Shown one piece after another: positions 51,660 to 59,774 of a DNA stretch of 64,000 bases. The stretch is taken from NCBI RefSeq assembly GCF_001294535.1, contig NZ_LGIC01000083.1, positions 112,188 through 176,187 on the forward strand. The letters run 5' to 3'. Both the position numbers and the translations under genes were made by a program. The notes beneath the pieces are model-generated. The model saw only the letters and a program-made list of their open reading frames with translations, did no database searches and was not told the DNA's origin. The stretch comes from Cypionkella psychrotolerans. GTDB taxonomy: Bacteria > Pseudomonadota > Alphaproteobacteria > Rhodobacterales > Rhodobacteraceae. Position 1 is the first letter of the stretch; each line of letters opens with the position of its first letter.

Positions 51660-52262
51660 CTATTTGAGACGGATATTGACGCGCTCGATCTCGTCCGCTG
51701 GAATGTAGGTCAAGCGCGTTCCCCATGCAGTATCCTTGATGCCCGCACGTTGTTCGGTGGTGCCGTCGGGAAGCTCCTCCTCCTCCACCACCATCACAAC
51801 CCCACCATCTCCACCAAGATATAAGCCGTCCCAGGGCAAGCCGTGAAATGCAGCCCTGTCATTCAGATAAAGCACACGGCCGTTCTTAGTGTGCACAGAG
51901 AACTGACCTACCTTATATTTTGCGTGAATGAGAGCGTGCCATGGCGAATGGACGCCATCTTCCCGATGAACTCCGAAAAATGCTAAAATTTTATGCCACC
52001 AACCGCGCGCGAACATGCGCCAAGCGCTGCCGACGACCAAGCAAATGAGCAACGCACCTATCGACTGCCACCACTTCCCGAAAGGTTCCAAAATCGAGAA
52101 TACAAGTGTTGCAAGTGCGCCAAACGCCAACGAGATGAAAATTGCGTCTTCAGTGCCGTGATCACGCCGAAGCCCGGCATAGGCGGTGGAATATGCTAGG
52201 TAGCCCGAACCGAGTGCCACTTGCACACCTAAGGTTAGACCGAAAAAATCATCAAATCCCAT
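51660..52262 (-). CDS. Membrane protein of unknown function
   Basis: 200 residues. Three membrane segments are visible in the first half (FGLTLGVQVALGSGYLAYSTAYAG, FISLAFGALATLVFSILEPFG and SIGALLICLVVGSAWRMFARG). The second half is a soluble domain with HALIHAKYKVGQFSVHTKNGRVLYL and GGVVMVVEEEELPDGTTEQRAGI, resembling the small barrel-like tail seen in some uncharacterised phage or defence proteins, but I do not recognise the family. GGAGGTGCTC precedes the ATG. It lies in the accessory region between DUF3800 and the methylase remnant. Confidence 0.65.
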   Translation of the reverse strand: MGFDDFFGLTLGVQVALGSGYLAYSTAYAGLRRDHGTEDAIFISLAFGALATLVFSILEPFGKWWQSIGALLICLVVGSAWRMFARGWWHKILAFFGVHREDGVHSPWHALIHAKYKVGQFSVHTKNGRVLYLNDRAAFHGLPWDGLYLGGDGGVVMVVEEEELPDGTTEQRAGIKDTAWGTRLTYIPADEIERVNIRLK

Positions 52263-52354
52263 TGAGCACCTCCATGAACAGGCATCTTAGCACCGTTATG
52301 ATGCTGTTGCGCAACTGCGACTTGCAGCGAACGGCGTGTTAGATTTTGAAAAAT

Positions 52355-52378
52355 AAACGGGGCATTTAAGCCCTGTTT
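52355..52378. terminator. Hairpin AAACGGGGC/GCCCTGTTT, left flank of the dam remnant
   Basis: A 9-bp stem with one G-U pair around ATTTAA. It lies 20 bases before the end of the dam fragment. Confidence 0.5.
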
Positions 52379-52397
52379 AAAGGGTGGTTTCACACAG

Positions 52398-52524
52398 TCA
52401 AAACCCGCCCAGCTCATAGTTCGAGATCAGCACCTCGGCCCGCTCGGGTGCCGCCCCCTTGGCCGCGATGGTGTAGGTGGTTTTGACCTCGCGAAATCGG
52501 AAGGCTTTGAAGGTTTCGCGCACC
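52398..52524 (-). pseudogene. Remnant of a second dam-like methylase, C-terminal tail only
   Basis: On the minus strand this reads VRETFKAFRFREVKTTYTIAAKGAAPERAEVLISNYELGGF then a stop, nearly identical to the last 40 residues of the intact Dam at 53002-53826, which ends ...AEVLIANYDLGSI. All upstream catalytic motifs are missing. It is flanked by two GGGGC-ATTTAA-GCCCC hairpins. A duplicated or recombined tail is the simplest explanation. It has no start codon with a ribosome site. Confidence 0.75.
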
Positions 52525-52526
52525 CA

Positions 52527-52554
52527 TTAAACGGGGCATTTAAGCCCCGTTTAA
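52527..52554. terminator. Hairpin TTAAACGGGGC/GCCCCGTTTAA, right flank of the dam remnant
   Basis: A perfect 11-bp stem with loop ATTTAA immediately upstream of the remnant. It shares its sequence with the hairpin at 52355-52378. Confidence 0.55.
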
Positions 52555-52766
52555 ACGCCCCTTTCACCCCATCAGTTCTGCCTTCAGCATGCGCCACGCG
52601 CGCTGCAGCCATTGGCACCACGCCGTTACCGGCTGCAGCGGATCGGTCCAGCCAGACGGTCGCCGCGCAGGAAATGAGCCAGAATTTGCCGATGTTTCGC
52701 GGTCTTTGTTGCAATCAAAAGAGGCGCGCGCAGAATAAATTGTCGGCATGAAAAGGGGGAATCGCT

Positions 52767-52847
52767 ATGGATGACGTCCGCCTGTCGGTCGTGTTGTTCA
52801 CATTTAACTGCGTTCTCGCCGGGGCGCTTTACCTGTTCATCATGTAA
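52767..52847 (+). CDS. Possible 26-residue single-pass membrane peptide
   Basis: ATG at 52767 has AGGGGGA six to seven bases upstream. The peptide starts MDDVRLSVVLFTFNCVLAG and ends LYLFIM; most of it is one hydrophobic helix. It lies in the phage-associated region between the dam remnant and the intact dam gene. Such tiny membrane peptides are often missed; toxin, holin-like or regulatory roles are only possibilities. Confidence 0.38.
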   Translation: MDDVRLSVVLFTFNCVLAGALYLFIM

Positions 52848-53001
52848 GGCCTCCGCCGAGCTGCTGCTTTGGCAAAAAGGCGCGCCGAACTCGAGGGCTC
52901 GATTCGACGCGCCTTACACTCCGCCACTCACGACAGATTTGGAGTGCAGTTACATAACTTCAGCAAGTGCGATCTGGTTCCCAATCTCAGGACGACAGCT
53001 C

Positions 53002-53826
53002 TCAAATGCTGCCTAGGTCATAGTTCGCAATCAGCACCTCTGCCCGCTCCGGTGCCGCCCCTTTTGCCGCGATGGTATAGGTGGTTTTCACCTCGCGAAA
53101 TCGGAAGGCTTTGAAGGTTTCGCGCACGCCGTCCACGTCGTTTAAAGACAGGATAAAACGCCCCTTTAAGCCCCCTAGAACGGTCGCAAGTTCCTCGAAC
53201 CGCTCGCGGGCAAACAGCGCCTTGCCATAGTCGCCCTCGCAGCCCCAATAGGGCGGATCGAGATAGAACAGCGTCTCAGGCCGATCCACGCGGCGGATGA
53301 AATCGGCGAAGTCCAGACAGGTCACCGTCACGCCGGAAAGACGGCTGTGCAGGGCCTCGAGATCCGGCTCCAGCGTGGTCAGGTTGAACCGCCCCGGCCG
53401 ATCCATTGAGAGGCCGAAGTTCTTGCCAGAAACCTTGCCACCGAAGGCCAGCTTTTGCAGATAAAGAAAGCGCGCTGCGCGCTGCAAATCGGTCAGGGTT
53501 TCGGGGTCAACGTCGACCAGGCGGTTGAAGTTTGCCTGCGTGGTGATCTGGAAGCGCAGCATGTCGAGGAAGGCGACGTAATGCTCCTGCAGCACCCGGA
53601 ACAGGTTGTAGACGTCGCGACCGCGATCATTGATGAACTCTGCGCGCGGACATCGTGTCCGTCGCAAGAATATCCCGCCCATGCCGACGAAAGGCTCGGC
53701 ATAGGTCGTGTGGTTTGTATCATTGTCGATCAGCGCGCAGATGCGTTTTGCAAGGTTGCGCTTACCGCCCAGCCATGGGGCAACCGGGCGGACGGGTGTG
53801 ATCGGCGAGAGGGTCTGTGGCTTCAC
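53002..53826 (-). CDS. dam: DNA adenine methylase (D12 class, Dam-like)
   Basis: 274 residues. SAM-binding motif I is seen in VAPWLGGKRNLAKRI and YAEPFVGMGGIFL, and the catalytic DPPY motif in LFYLDPPYWGCEGDY. It methylates adenine N6 in DNA. The start is GTG at 53826, overlapping the com stop by four bases (GTGA); the open frame to 53916 overlaps com and is rejected. Position at the end of the phage late region with com upstream resembles Mu com-mom. It may protect phage DNA from restriction; target sequence unknown. A decayed copy of its tail lies at 52398-52524. Confidence 0.9.
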   Translation of the reverse strand: MKPQTLSPITPVRPVAPWLGGKRNLAKRICALIDNDTNHTTYAEPFVGMGGIFLRRTRCPRAEFINDRGRDVYNLFRVLQEHYVAFLDMLRFQITTQANFNRLVDVDPETLTDLQRAARFLYLQKLAFGGKVSGKNFGLSMDRPGRFNLTTLEPDLEALHSRLSGVTVTCLDFADFIRRVDRPETLFYLDPPYWGCEGDYGKALFARERFEELATVLGGLKGRFILSLNDVDGVRETFKAFRFREVKTTYTIAAKGAAPERAEVLIANYDLGSI

Positions 53827-54005
53827 GTTTTGGCTCCGAACGGGTCTGGCGCAGGCGTGCGCTCTGGGTTCGGGCTCGAAGGCCTCAGATGATTGAACGC
53901 CCGACAGCGCGGGCACTTCACGGAAAGGGTGCCAACCAGCGCCCCTGCCTGCATTTTAAATAGCAACCGCGCGCAAGCGCAGCAACGAATCTCTTGATCC
54001 GGCAT
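53823..54005 (-). CDS. com: Com-family zinc-finger translational regulator
   Basis: 60 residues. Two Cys pairs (CCAC and CPRC) frame RLLFKMQAGALVGTLSVK, matching phage Mu Com (IRCKNCNKLLFK...IEIRCPRC). In Mu, Com binds the mom message and unmasks its start so that the DNA-modification gene is translated. Here the stop overlaps the GTG start of the dam-like gene. ATG 54005 is preferred over TTG 54020. Transcribed with the phage late genes. Confidence 0.85.
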   Translation of the reverse strand: MPDQEIRCCACARLLFKMQAGALVGTLSVKCPRCRAFNHLRPSSPNPERTPAPDPFGAKT

Positions 54006-54154
54006 GTAGTTTAGACCCAAGTTCGCCGCGCCTCTCGAGGGGTGGAGCGGCCATAATGTTAATCTGGTCGGCGGGGCTTGTCTTGGCGGATAGTCCCCGT
54101 GCTGGAGGGTGTTAGCGCACCCCCCGGCCTCCTTAAAAGGAGACTGGTTTTGCT

Positions 54155-54595
54155 TTAGACAGCCACGGTCATTGCCGCTTCAAACAGGCTGTCCATTTGC
54201 GCAGGATCGAAGCCCAACAACCATGCCATCTCGTCGATGGTCTGCGAGGTCCGCCGCCATTCGCGGGCGTTCTGGATGGCCACGCGCATGGCCCAAGGCG
54301 TGGCTGGATCAGAGGCCGTGGCATCCAGTGCGGCGCAGATCGCAGGCCCGGCCGTGAGACGGCCCTGCAAGGGGCTGCACACCATATTGCTGCGACGGGC
54401 GGCAAGTTCGGCGGCGGCTTTTGCTTCAGGGGACAAGACGGGCTCCGGGGCAAACATCGACTGCACCAAGGCAATCGCGGCGGCGGCCGAGCTGCTCCCG
54501 GCAGGCAGCGCCACGCGGTGCTGCTGACCCGGCGTGAGGTCGGTTTCGCCTTCGGTGACCATCCATGTCGTGGCGTCGATTTGTGTGGCAATCAT
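54155..54595 (-). CDS. Phage protein of unknown function following the tail fibre
   Basis: 146 residues starting MIATQIDATTWMVTEGETDL, with GAGG nine bases upstream. An Ala-rich middle (SSSAAAAIALVQSMF) and a helical end (MRVAIQNAREWRRTSQTIDEMAWLLGFDPAQMDSLFEAAMTVAV) are seen. I do not recognise the family. Position directly after the tail fibre suggests a tail-fibre assembly or small structural protein. About 150 bases of non-coding sequence with a CTCCTT/AAGGAG palindrome separate it from com. Confidence 0.65.
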   Translation of the reverse strand: MIATQIDATTWMVTEGETDLTPGQQHRVALPAGSSSAAAAIALVQSMFAPEPVLSPEAKAAAELAARRSNMVCSPLQGRLTAGPAICAALDATASDPATPWAMRVAIQNAREWRRTSQTIDEMAWLLGFDPAQMDSLFEAAMTVAV

Positions 54596-54605
54596 CGGGC
54601 GGACC

Positions 54606-55766
54606 TCAGCTGAAGGTGACTTGGAAAGTGCGCGCAGCACCGGAGCGGTTTTCGATTTTCAGGACACCGGCTTGCACCGCCACGGTGACGTAAGCATCGG
54701 TGCCGGTGGTGCCGAGCACGTCAGTGGCCACCACATTGAAGAACGCGGAAAGCCCGGTGAAGGCAGCCCCCTTGATGATTTGCAGCGTGGTGCCCGCGTC
54801 GAAATACACCTGCCCCGAGAAGTCAGGCAGCGGGCTCGCGGTGGCCCCAGCACAAGTGATGTCCGCAAAGCCGCCTTGGCGCGGTGTAGTGATGATGCCG
54901 ACGGCATCGTCGGCAATGGTAATGGCCAACGCGCCGGTGGCATTGCCCGCAAGCGTCATCAGCCCAGCCGTGCTGACCTGCAGCAAACTGGTCCACGCGC
55001 TCCAAAGCCCGGTGCTTTTCGACGAGCGGAAAAACACCGTGCCCGATGCCGAGAAGGCGATTTGCTGCTGCGATCCGTTCTGGGTGACCCCGGCGAACTT
55101 AGTCATATGCAGCACCACGCCATTCGCCACTTCCGGCGCACCTGTGGCGGTGGAGGCCCAGAAGAACAAGCCGCTGACCCGGTTGGCATCGAGATCAGTC
55201 AGTGCCGTGGGTCCGGTGTTGTTGATGCCCCAGCCGAAGGCCCCGACCTTCATGATCCGCCCGACTGTGGTGTCATCGAGGGCGGATTGCAGCGCCGTGC
55301 CGGTGATGGCCAGAAACGCCGCTGCATCGCTGCCCACCGCGCCTACCGTGACCCAAGCCGTGCCAGTGCAGACGAGGAGTGTGGATTGCCCGGCCGCGAG
55401 AGGGACGGTCGAAGCCCCGTTGATCAGCTCGGCCGCGTTGGGGTCCAGCGTGATGATACCGCTGCCGCCATTGCGGATCAGCAGCGAAAACCCCGTCCCG
55501 GCCGTGGCTGCGGCAGGCAAGGTCAGTGTCCAAGTGTTCGAGCAATCCAGCACTTTACCGCGGTCGCCGACCACCACGGTGTAGGCGGCGGTTTTGGCGA
55601 CGATGGCCGCCCCCATGGCGCCCAAGCTCGCCAGCGCTGTGGCGGTCAGACCATCCGCGCCGAGCAAGCCCGACAAGAAATCGCGCAGGCCAGTGAGGGC
55701 GGTTTTGAACTGGCCTTCGGTGACGGTTGATCCAGTAAAGTCGGATGAAGGGGGTAGCACGGCCAT
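54606..55766 (-). CDS. Phage tail fibre protein with pyocin-knob-like domain
   Basis: 386 residues. The N-terminal 150 are Ala/Gly/Thr-rich and repetitive (TWTLTLPAAATAGTGFSLLIRNGGSG). A knob-like domain follows: GWGINNTGPTALTDLDANRVSGLFFW and HMTKFAGVTQNGSQQQIAF, resembling the pyocin_knob fold of receptor-binding proteins. GGAG lies about eight bases upstream of the ATG. It lies two bases downstream of the TipJ-like gene, so it probably attaches to the host-specificity protein at the tail tip. Confidence 0.75.
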   Translation of the reverse strand: MAVLPPSSDFTGSTVTEGQFKTALTGLRDFLSGLLGADGLTATALASLGAMGAAIVAKTAAYTVVVGDRGKVLDCSNTWTLTLPAAATAGTGFSLLIRNGGSGIITLDPNAAELINGASTVPLAAGQSTLLVCTGTAWVTVGAVGSDAAAFLAITGTALQSALDDTTVGRIMKVGAFGWGINNTGPTALTDLDANRVSGLFFWASTATGAPEVANGVVLHMTKFAGVTQNGSQQQIAFSASGTVFFRSSKSTGLWSAWTSLLQVSTAGLMTLAGNATGALAITIADDAVGIITTPRQGGFADITCAGATASPLPDFSGQVYFDAGTTLQIIKGAAFTGLSAFFNVVATDVLGTTGTDAYVTVAVQAGVLKIENRSGAARTFQVTFS

Positions 55767-55767
55767 C

Positions 55768-58620
55768 TTAACTGCTCCACATCGGGTTGGCGTTCAGGGT
55801 CCACATCGCGGTGGCATCGGTGTTCCACATGTTCGGAATAAGCGTGCCCAAGGCAGCCGCCATCCACGGCCCAGCGGTCAGCCCCGTGCCGCGCACCCGG
55901 ATCAGGGTTTGCGATGCGAACAAAAGCGGCAGAACGAAGTTGGTGGCGGTGGTATCGGCGGTGCGGGTCCAACTGACTGTGGGGTCGCTCGGATCAATGC
56001 CAGGGGCCATCTCGACCTGATAGGTGACTGCGCCGACTGCCGGTCGCCACGCCAGCACCGCGCGGCTATTGTCGCCCGGAATGCGGCGCGCCATCAGGCC
56101 GGTTACAATGGGGATGGTGACCACGCGCGGCAGGATCGATGTGACAATCGGCGCGGCGGTCACCCCGGTGTCGGCGGTATGCACCGATGGATCTTCGGTC
56201 ACAGCGTCGATGCCGACCTCGTAAAGCCCGCGCGGCTTGATCGCTGTGACCTTGGCCAGCGTGCGCCAGGTCTCGGCTTTGCCGAACACCACATGGGTGC
56301 GCTCGCGGTCGGAGCCGGTGTAGGGCGTCATATCGGGGGTATCGGTCAGCACGACGATCTCCGGCGATGGCCCGGCCGTGACCAGCCAAGGGCCGCTGAC
56401 ACCGCCGCCTGCCGTGCGCATGCCGATGTAATAACTGCCCGCGCCAAAGATCATCGGCTCGGTGAGGGTGAGCGTTCTGGTACCAGCATCCCAAGCCACT
56501 GCTTCGGCATGCGCGCCCCAGCCCGGCATATCGTGCTGGATCGCGATCAGATCGCCGATCGAGGGGATGAAGCCTTCCATCTCGGTGGCAAAATGCACCA
56601 TGCGGCGGCGGTATTTGTTGGCGGCGGCGTGATAGAGCCCCTCGCGGTAAACCTGATCGCGGTTGGTCGCGCCAAACAATTCCATCTTCACCGGCCGTGC
56701 GAGGCTGCTGCCTGCCAGCGCCGCCTTGACCCGGCGCGGCGACCATTTGACCTCGTCGAAGTAGGAGACTTCCAGCGCATCGGCGGTCTGCTCGGAGGCG
56801 AGAAGATAGTCGATCGAGAAAGAGCCCTTCTTGATGTTGCGCATCGAATAGAGCGCCACCGGCAGGGTCTGCGGCCCATCGCGCACCACGCGCAACCGGC
56901 CGCCCTGCATGAACAGGCGTGCGCGGCCGACAAGCGCAATCTTCGAGACCGCCTCCCACCAATTCGAGGCGGAGTCGAAGCGGCCATTGAAGGTGTCACC
57001 GCGTGCAGTCCAGAGCGCATCGAGGGCCAAGAGCGCCGCGAGGTCGAGGCGGGTGTCGGGCAGTCCCGCGCCATACTCGGCATTGCGGGCGGCGTCGGCA
57101 ATCGCCCAAGCGATGGAGCGGCTGGCGACGGGTGCAGACCAACTCACGCCATTCCAGACCGGGATCTTGCGGGTGCAGACCACACCAATGCGGCGACTGG
57201 CTTGGGCGGAAAGGTTGTTGGTGGCCCGCATCCGCATGGCGATCAGCGTGACGTTGCCAAAATCCTGCGTCTCAGCCAGATAGCAGCGCAGGCCCGACCA
57301 GATCATCTGATGGCCAGTGTTTGACGCGGTCGATTTTGCATCGATCCGGTAAGCGCGGACCCGGTAGCGCCCTGCCCCCGCTGGCACGTTGCAGTCATAG
57401 GACATCGCCTTCGGCGTCACTGTGCGGTCGGTAACAATCTGCCCGATGACATTGTACCACGCCGAGATCGGCAGGCCGTTGTCGTCGACGCGGCGGGCCT
57501 GAATGACCAGATGCGAGCTGATGTCTTTCGGGTTGCCGCTGCCGTCGACATCAAACAGCCCGAGCGGCCAGATGATATCCACGGCCAAACGACGGGCAAG
57601 CGTTCCGGCATCTGACGCGATAAAGCCGTCAATGCCGCCCACCACCGTGCGGATATACATCACGCCCGAGCCCGAGCCGCTGGGGGCCACCACGGTGAAG
57701 GTGTCGGCCGTCGGCACAGTTGCGATGGCATAGATCTCGGTCGGCGCATCGGCGGTGGTAGGCGAGAGTTGCACCGCTTGGCCCACCGCGCGGCCGTGCG
57801 CGGTTTCCGTCACGGTGATGGTGGTGCCGGACCGGACATAGGTGCCCTGTTTGCGCCCCGGCAGCTCTTGCCCCGAGACCTCAACCGAGGAGATCACATT
57901 GGTCGGAAACAGCGTGACTTGGCCGTGCGGTGCGATGACCTCGTAGGTGATTTCAGAAAAGTTCGCGATCGGCGTGTCCTCGATGCGGATCTGCTCGATG
58001 TCGAACTCGCCGCAGCCAAGGCAGAGCAACTGATAGAGATACTGATCGTTGCCCGCGTATTCGGCATAGGGCTGGGCGGCAAAATCCGGCCAAGCCAACA
58101 GGCGGCCGTATTGCACCGGGATTGCCTGTTCGATGCGCGCGATGTTGCCCTGTGCGCCGATGGCATAGGTCGGTGAGGCGGACGGCAGCTGCTTCGGGGT
58201 CGGCATCGGCATCAAGGCATTGATCACCGCTTGACCCACCAGCATCCCGGCCAAGCCAACGGCATTGCCCCAAGTGAAGCTGCCGAAGATCGCGGTGCCT
58301 GCGAGGGTGTCGCCCAACAGCCAGCCACCAAACTGCGGAGCGAGCACAGTGAGCGCGAGCATGAGCAACATGCGCAGCGGGTTGCTGCCGCCCTGACCGC
58401 CGCCGCCGCGCGGCAGAATGCAGAACACGAGCTGATCGCCGGGCCGCATGCGACGCCTCCATTCCGATCGCAGAATCGGCCGACCATTCAGCACGGCAAT
58501 GCAGGGAGCCGAGCCGGGCGGGGCCAGTCGGCGCAGGCGTAGCGGGCGACGGACCTCTTGCACGACGCGGCTGCCGAGGGGGTCAAACGGATTATAGATG
58601 GTCAGGCATTGCGCTTTCAT
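55768..58620 (-). CDS. Phage host-specificity/tail-tip protein (TipJ family)
   Basis: 950 residues, the central tail-tip protein. It has an N-terminal MoaD-like start (LTIYNPFDPLGSRVV), a membrane-like Gly/Leu-rich stretch (RMLLMLALTVLAPQFGGWLLG and VGLAGMLVGQAVINALMPMPTPKQL), the segment IPVQYGRLLAWPDFAAQPYAEY and late Ig/fibronectin-like domains. The order NlpC/P60 then TipJ matches lambda K-I-J. The ATG at 58620 overlaps the hydrolase stop (ATGA). It determines adsorption with the fibre downstream. Confidence 0.88.
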   Translation of the reverse strand: MKAQCLTIYNPFDPLGSRVVQEVRRPLRLRRLAPPGSAPCIAVLNGRPILRSEWRRRMRPGDQLVFCILPRGGGGQGGSNPLRMLLMLALTVLAPQFGGWLLGDTLAGTAIFGSFTWGNAVGLAGMLVGQAVINALMPMPTPKQLPSASPTYAIGAQGNIARIEQAIPVQYGRLLAWPDFAAQPYAEYAGNDQYLYQLLCLGCGEFDIEQIRIEDTPIANFSEITYEVIAPHGQVTLFPTNVISSVEVSGQELPGRKQGTYVRSGTTITVTETAHGRAVGQAVQLSPTTADAPTEIYAIATVPTADTFTVVAPSGSGSGVMYIRTVVGGIDGFIASDAGTLARRLAVDIIWPLGLFDVDGSGNPKDISSHLVIQARRVDDNGLPISAWYNVIGQIVTDRTVTPKAMSYDCNVPAGAGRYRVRAYRIDAKSTASNTGHQMIWSGLRCYLAETQDFGNVTLIAMRMRATNNLSAQASRRIGVVCTRKIPVWNGVSWSAPVASRSIAWAIADAARNAEYGAGLPDTRLDLAALLALDALWTARGDTFNGRFDSASNWWEAVSKIALVGRARLFMQGGRLRVVRDGPQTLPVALYSMRNIKKGSFSIDYLLASEQTADALEVSYFDEVKWSPRRVKAALAGSSLARPVKMELFGATNRDQVYREGLYHAAANKYRRRMVHFATEMEGFIPSIGDLIAIQHDMPGWGAHAEAVAWDAGTRTLTLTEPMIFGAGSYYIGMRTAGGGVSGPWLVTAGPSPEIVVLTDTPDMTPYTGSDRERTHVVFGKAETWRTLAKVTAIKPRGLYEVGIDAVTEDPSVHTADTGVTAAPIVTSILPRVVTIPIVTGLMARRIPGDNSRAVLAWRPAVGAVTYQVEMAPGIDPSDPTVSWTRTADTTATNFVLPLLFASQTLIRVRGTGLTAGPWMAAALGTLIPNMWNTDATAMWTLNANPMWSS

Positions 58621-59000
58621 GCGGCCACCCGCCGATAGGTGCCGCATATAGAATAGCCAAGATCAGCCAGCCGCGCGGTCGGGGTGAAGATCGCACCCGC
58701 GCCTTCAACGCAGTGCAGCACACCGCCAAGGCTCAGCCAGATGCCGACGTGACACGGCATCGCGCCTTTCGCCATCATGACGCCGTCGCCCTCAGCCGGA
58801 GTTGCCACAGCAACCCAACCGCGCCGCTCGACCGAGTTTGAGAGTTCGCGCCGCGTGGCGCGTGGATCGGCGCCATCGATCTCGATCAGCGGCACAGCGA
58901 TGCCAAACCGCTCTTGCCAGACCAGCGCGCAGAAATGCCAGCAAGTGAAGCTGCGGCTCCACGGACGCCCGATGTAAGTGCTCGCCCAATGCGCGGTCAT
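58617..59000 (-). CDS. Phage NlpC/P60-type tail peptidoglycan hydrolase
   Basis: 127 residues. The cysteine nucleophile is in SRSFTCWHFCALVWQERFG and the histidine in GAMPCHVGIWLSL. This is the fold of lambda-K-like tail hydrolases that cut peptidoglycan during DNA entry. It is short, holding only the NlpC domain. The start overlaps the previous stop (ATGA), and the stop overlaps TipJ. Confidence 0.85.
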   Translation of the reverse strand: MTAHWASTYIGRPWSRSFTCWHFCALVWQERFGIAVPLIEIDGADPRATRRELSNSVERRGWVAVATPAEGDGVMMAKGAMPCHVGIWLSLGGVLHCVEGAGAIFTPTARLADLGYSICGTYRRVAA

Positions 59001-59524
59001 GGCTGCAACCCCGGAAAGGTTTCCAGATCATAGTCGAGTTTGGGGAAACGCAAGTTCACCAGGTCTGGAAAGCCCGCCGTTGCCTTCAGCCGGAATGGGT
59101 TGGCGTTGACCGTGATCAGCGTCAGTTCCATCGGCGGGTTGTTGTCCGGGCCGACGGTGAGGGTATCGGACAGGTAAGAGCGATAGATCGCCGTGATCGG
59201 CTGGGCGGTCACCACGGCCAGATCGATCTGCGCCAGTATCTCTTGGCTGACGTTATCAATCTCGATGGTGCATTGCGGCAAACCGCTGCTCGTCTGATCG
59301 GGCGGCACAATGTCAAAGGCAAAGCCCACGAAGGTGACAATCGCCCCCGGATCGCGGGCGGCCCCGGCCTCGATGCGCGCATCCAGCGCGTTGAAGTCGC
59401 GCACGACGCGGATGGGTTGGCTGAAGGCCGGATGCCAAAGCTCCAGCGTGTGATAAATCACCTGGTTCACCGGGGCCGAAGCATAGGCTTCTTGGATCGC
59501 TGCAGAGAGCGTCGGATCAGGCAT
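58997..59524 (-). CDS. Phage minor tail protein (DUF1833-like)
   Basis: 175 residues starting MPDPTLSAAIQEAYASAPVN, with VIYHTLELWHPAF and IVTFVGFAFDIVPPDQTSSGLPQCTIEIDNV. This pattern matches DUF1833 proteins found between the tape measure and the host-specificity protein in siphophages. GAGGG lies upstream of the ATG. It overlaps the preceding small gene by eight bases and the NlpC/P60 gene by four. Probably part of the distal tail. Confidence 0.8.
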   Translation of the reverse strand: MPDPTLSAAIQEAYASAPVNQVIYHTLELWHPAFSQPIRVVRDFNALDARIEAGAARDPGAIVTFVGFAFDIVPPDQTSSGLPQCTIEIDNVSQEILAQIDLAVVTAQPITAIYRSYLSDTLTVGPDNNPPMELTLITVNANPFRLKATAGFPDLVNLRFPKLDYDLETFPGLQP

Positions 59525-59774
59525 CGGTATCACCCTCACTTTTCGGGATGCTGGAGCCCGTGCCGAAATGCTTGGCAAACTCTTCCCGAACTGCGTTGCC
59601 GCCATTGTCGAGCGCCGCAGCGATCTCGGCTTCAACACTTGCGCCAATGAGTGCGGGGTCGCGCGACTCTTCAACCCAAATGCCGACGATCTGCTGACCG
59701 CTGGCATCTAAGTGCTGTTCAACCCTCATACGCAGTCCTGACGCAGCCGAGATAGTTACGATCAAATCAGGCAC
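59517..59774 (-). CDS. Small phage tail-region protein
   Basis: 85 residues from GTG 59774, which has GGAGG six bases upstream inside the end of the previous gene. The sequence PDLIVTISAASGLRMRVEQHLDASGQQIVG and a helical C-terminus ending SEGDTDA show no known motif. Overlaps on both sides imply translation as part of the tail operon. Could be a tail chaperone or a small structural subunit. Confidence 0.6.
   Translation of the reverse strand: MPDLIVTISAASGLRMRVEQHLDASGQQIVGIWVEESRDPALIGASVEAEIAAALDNGGNAVREEFAKHFGTGSSIPKSEGDTDA

Noticed and set aside
52564..52749. 61-codon minus-strand frame ending WLQRAWRMLKAELMG
   Set aside because: The Trp-rich end looks somewhat protein-like and could be a fragment of a phage gene, but there is no ribosome site and no recognised family, so it is not listed as a gene.
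54056..54115. 19-codon plus-strand ORF MLIWSAGLVLADSPRAGGC with GGAG upstream
   Set aside because: Too short to judge, opposite to the late operon and without supporting context.
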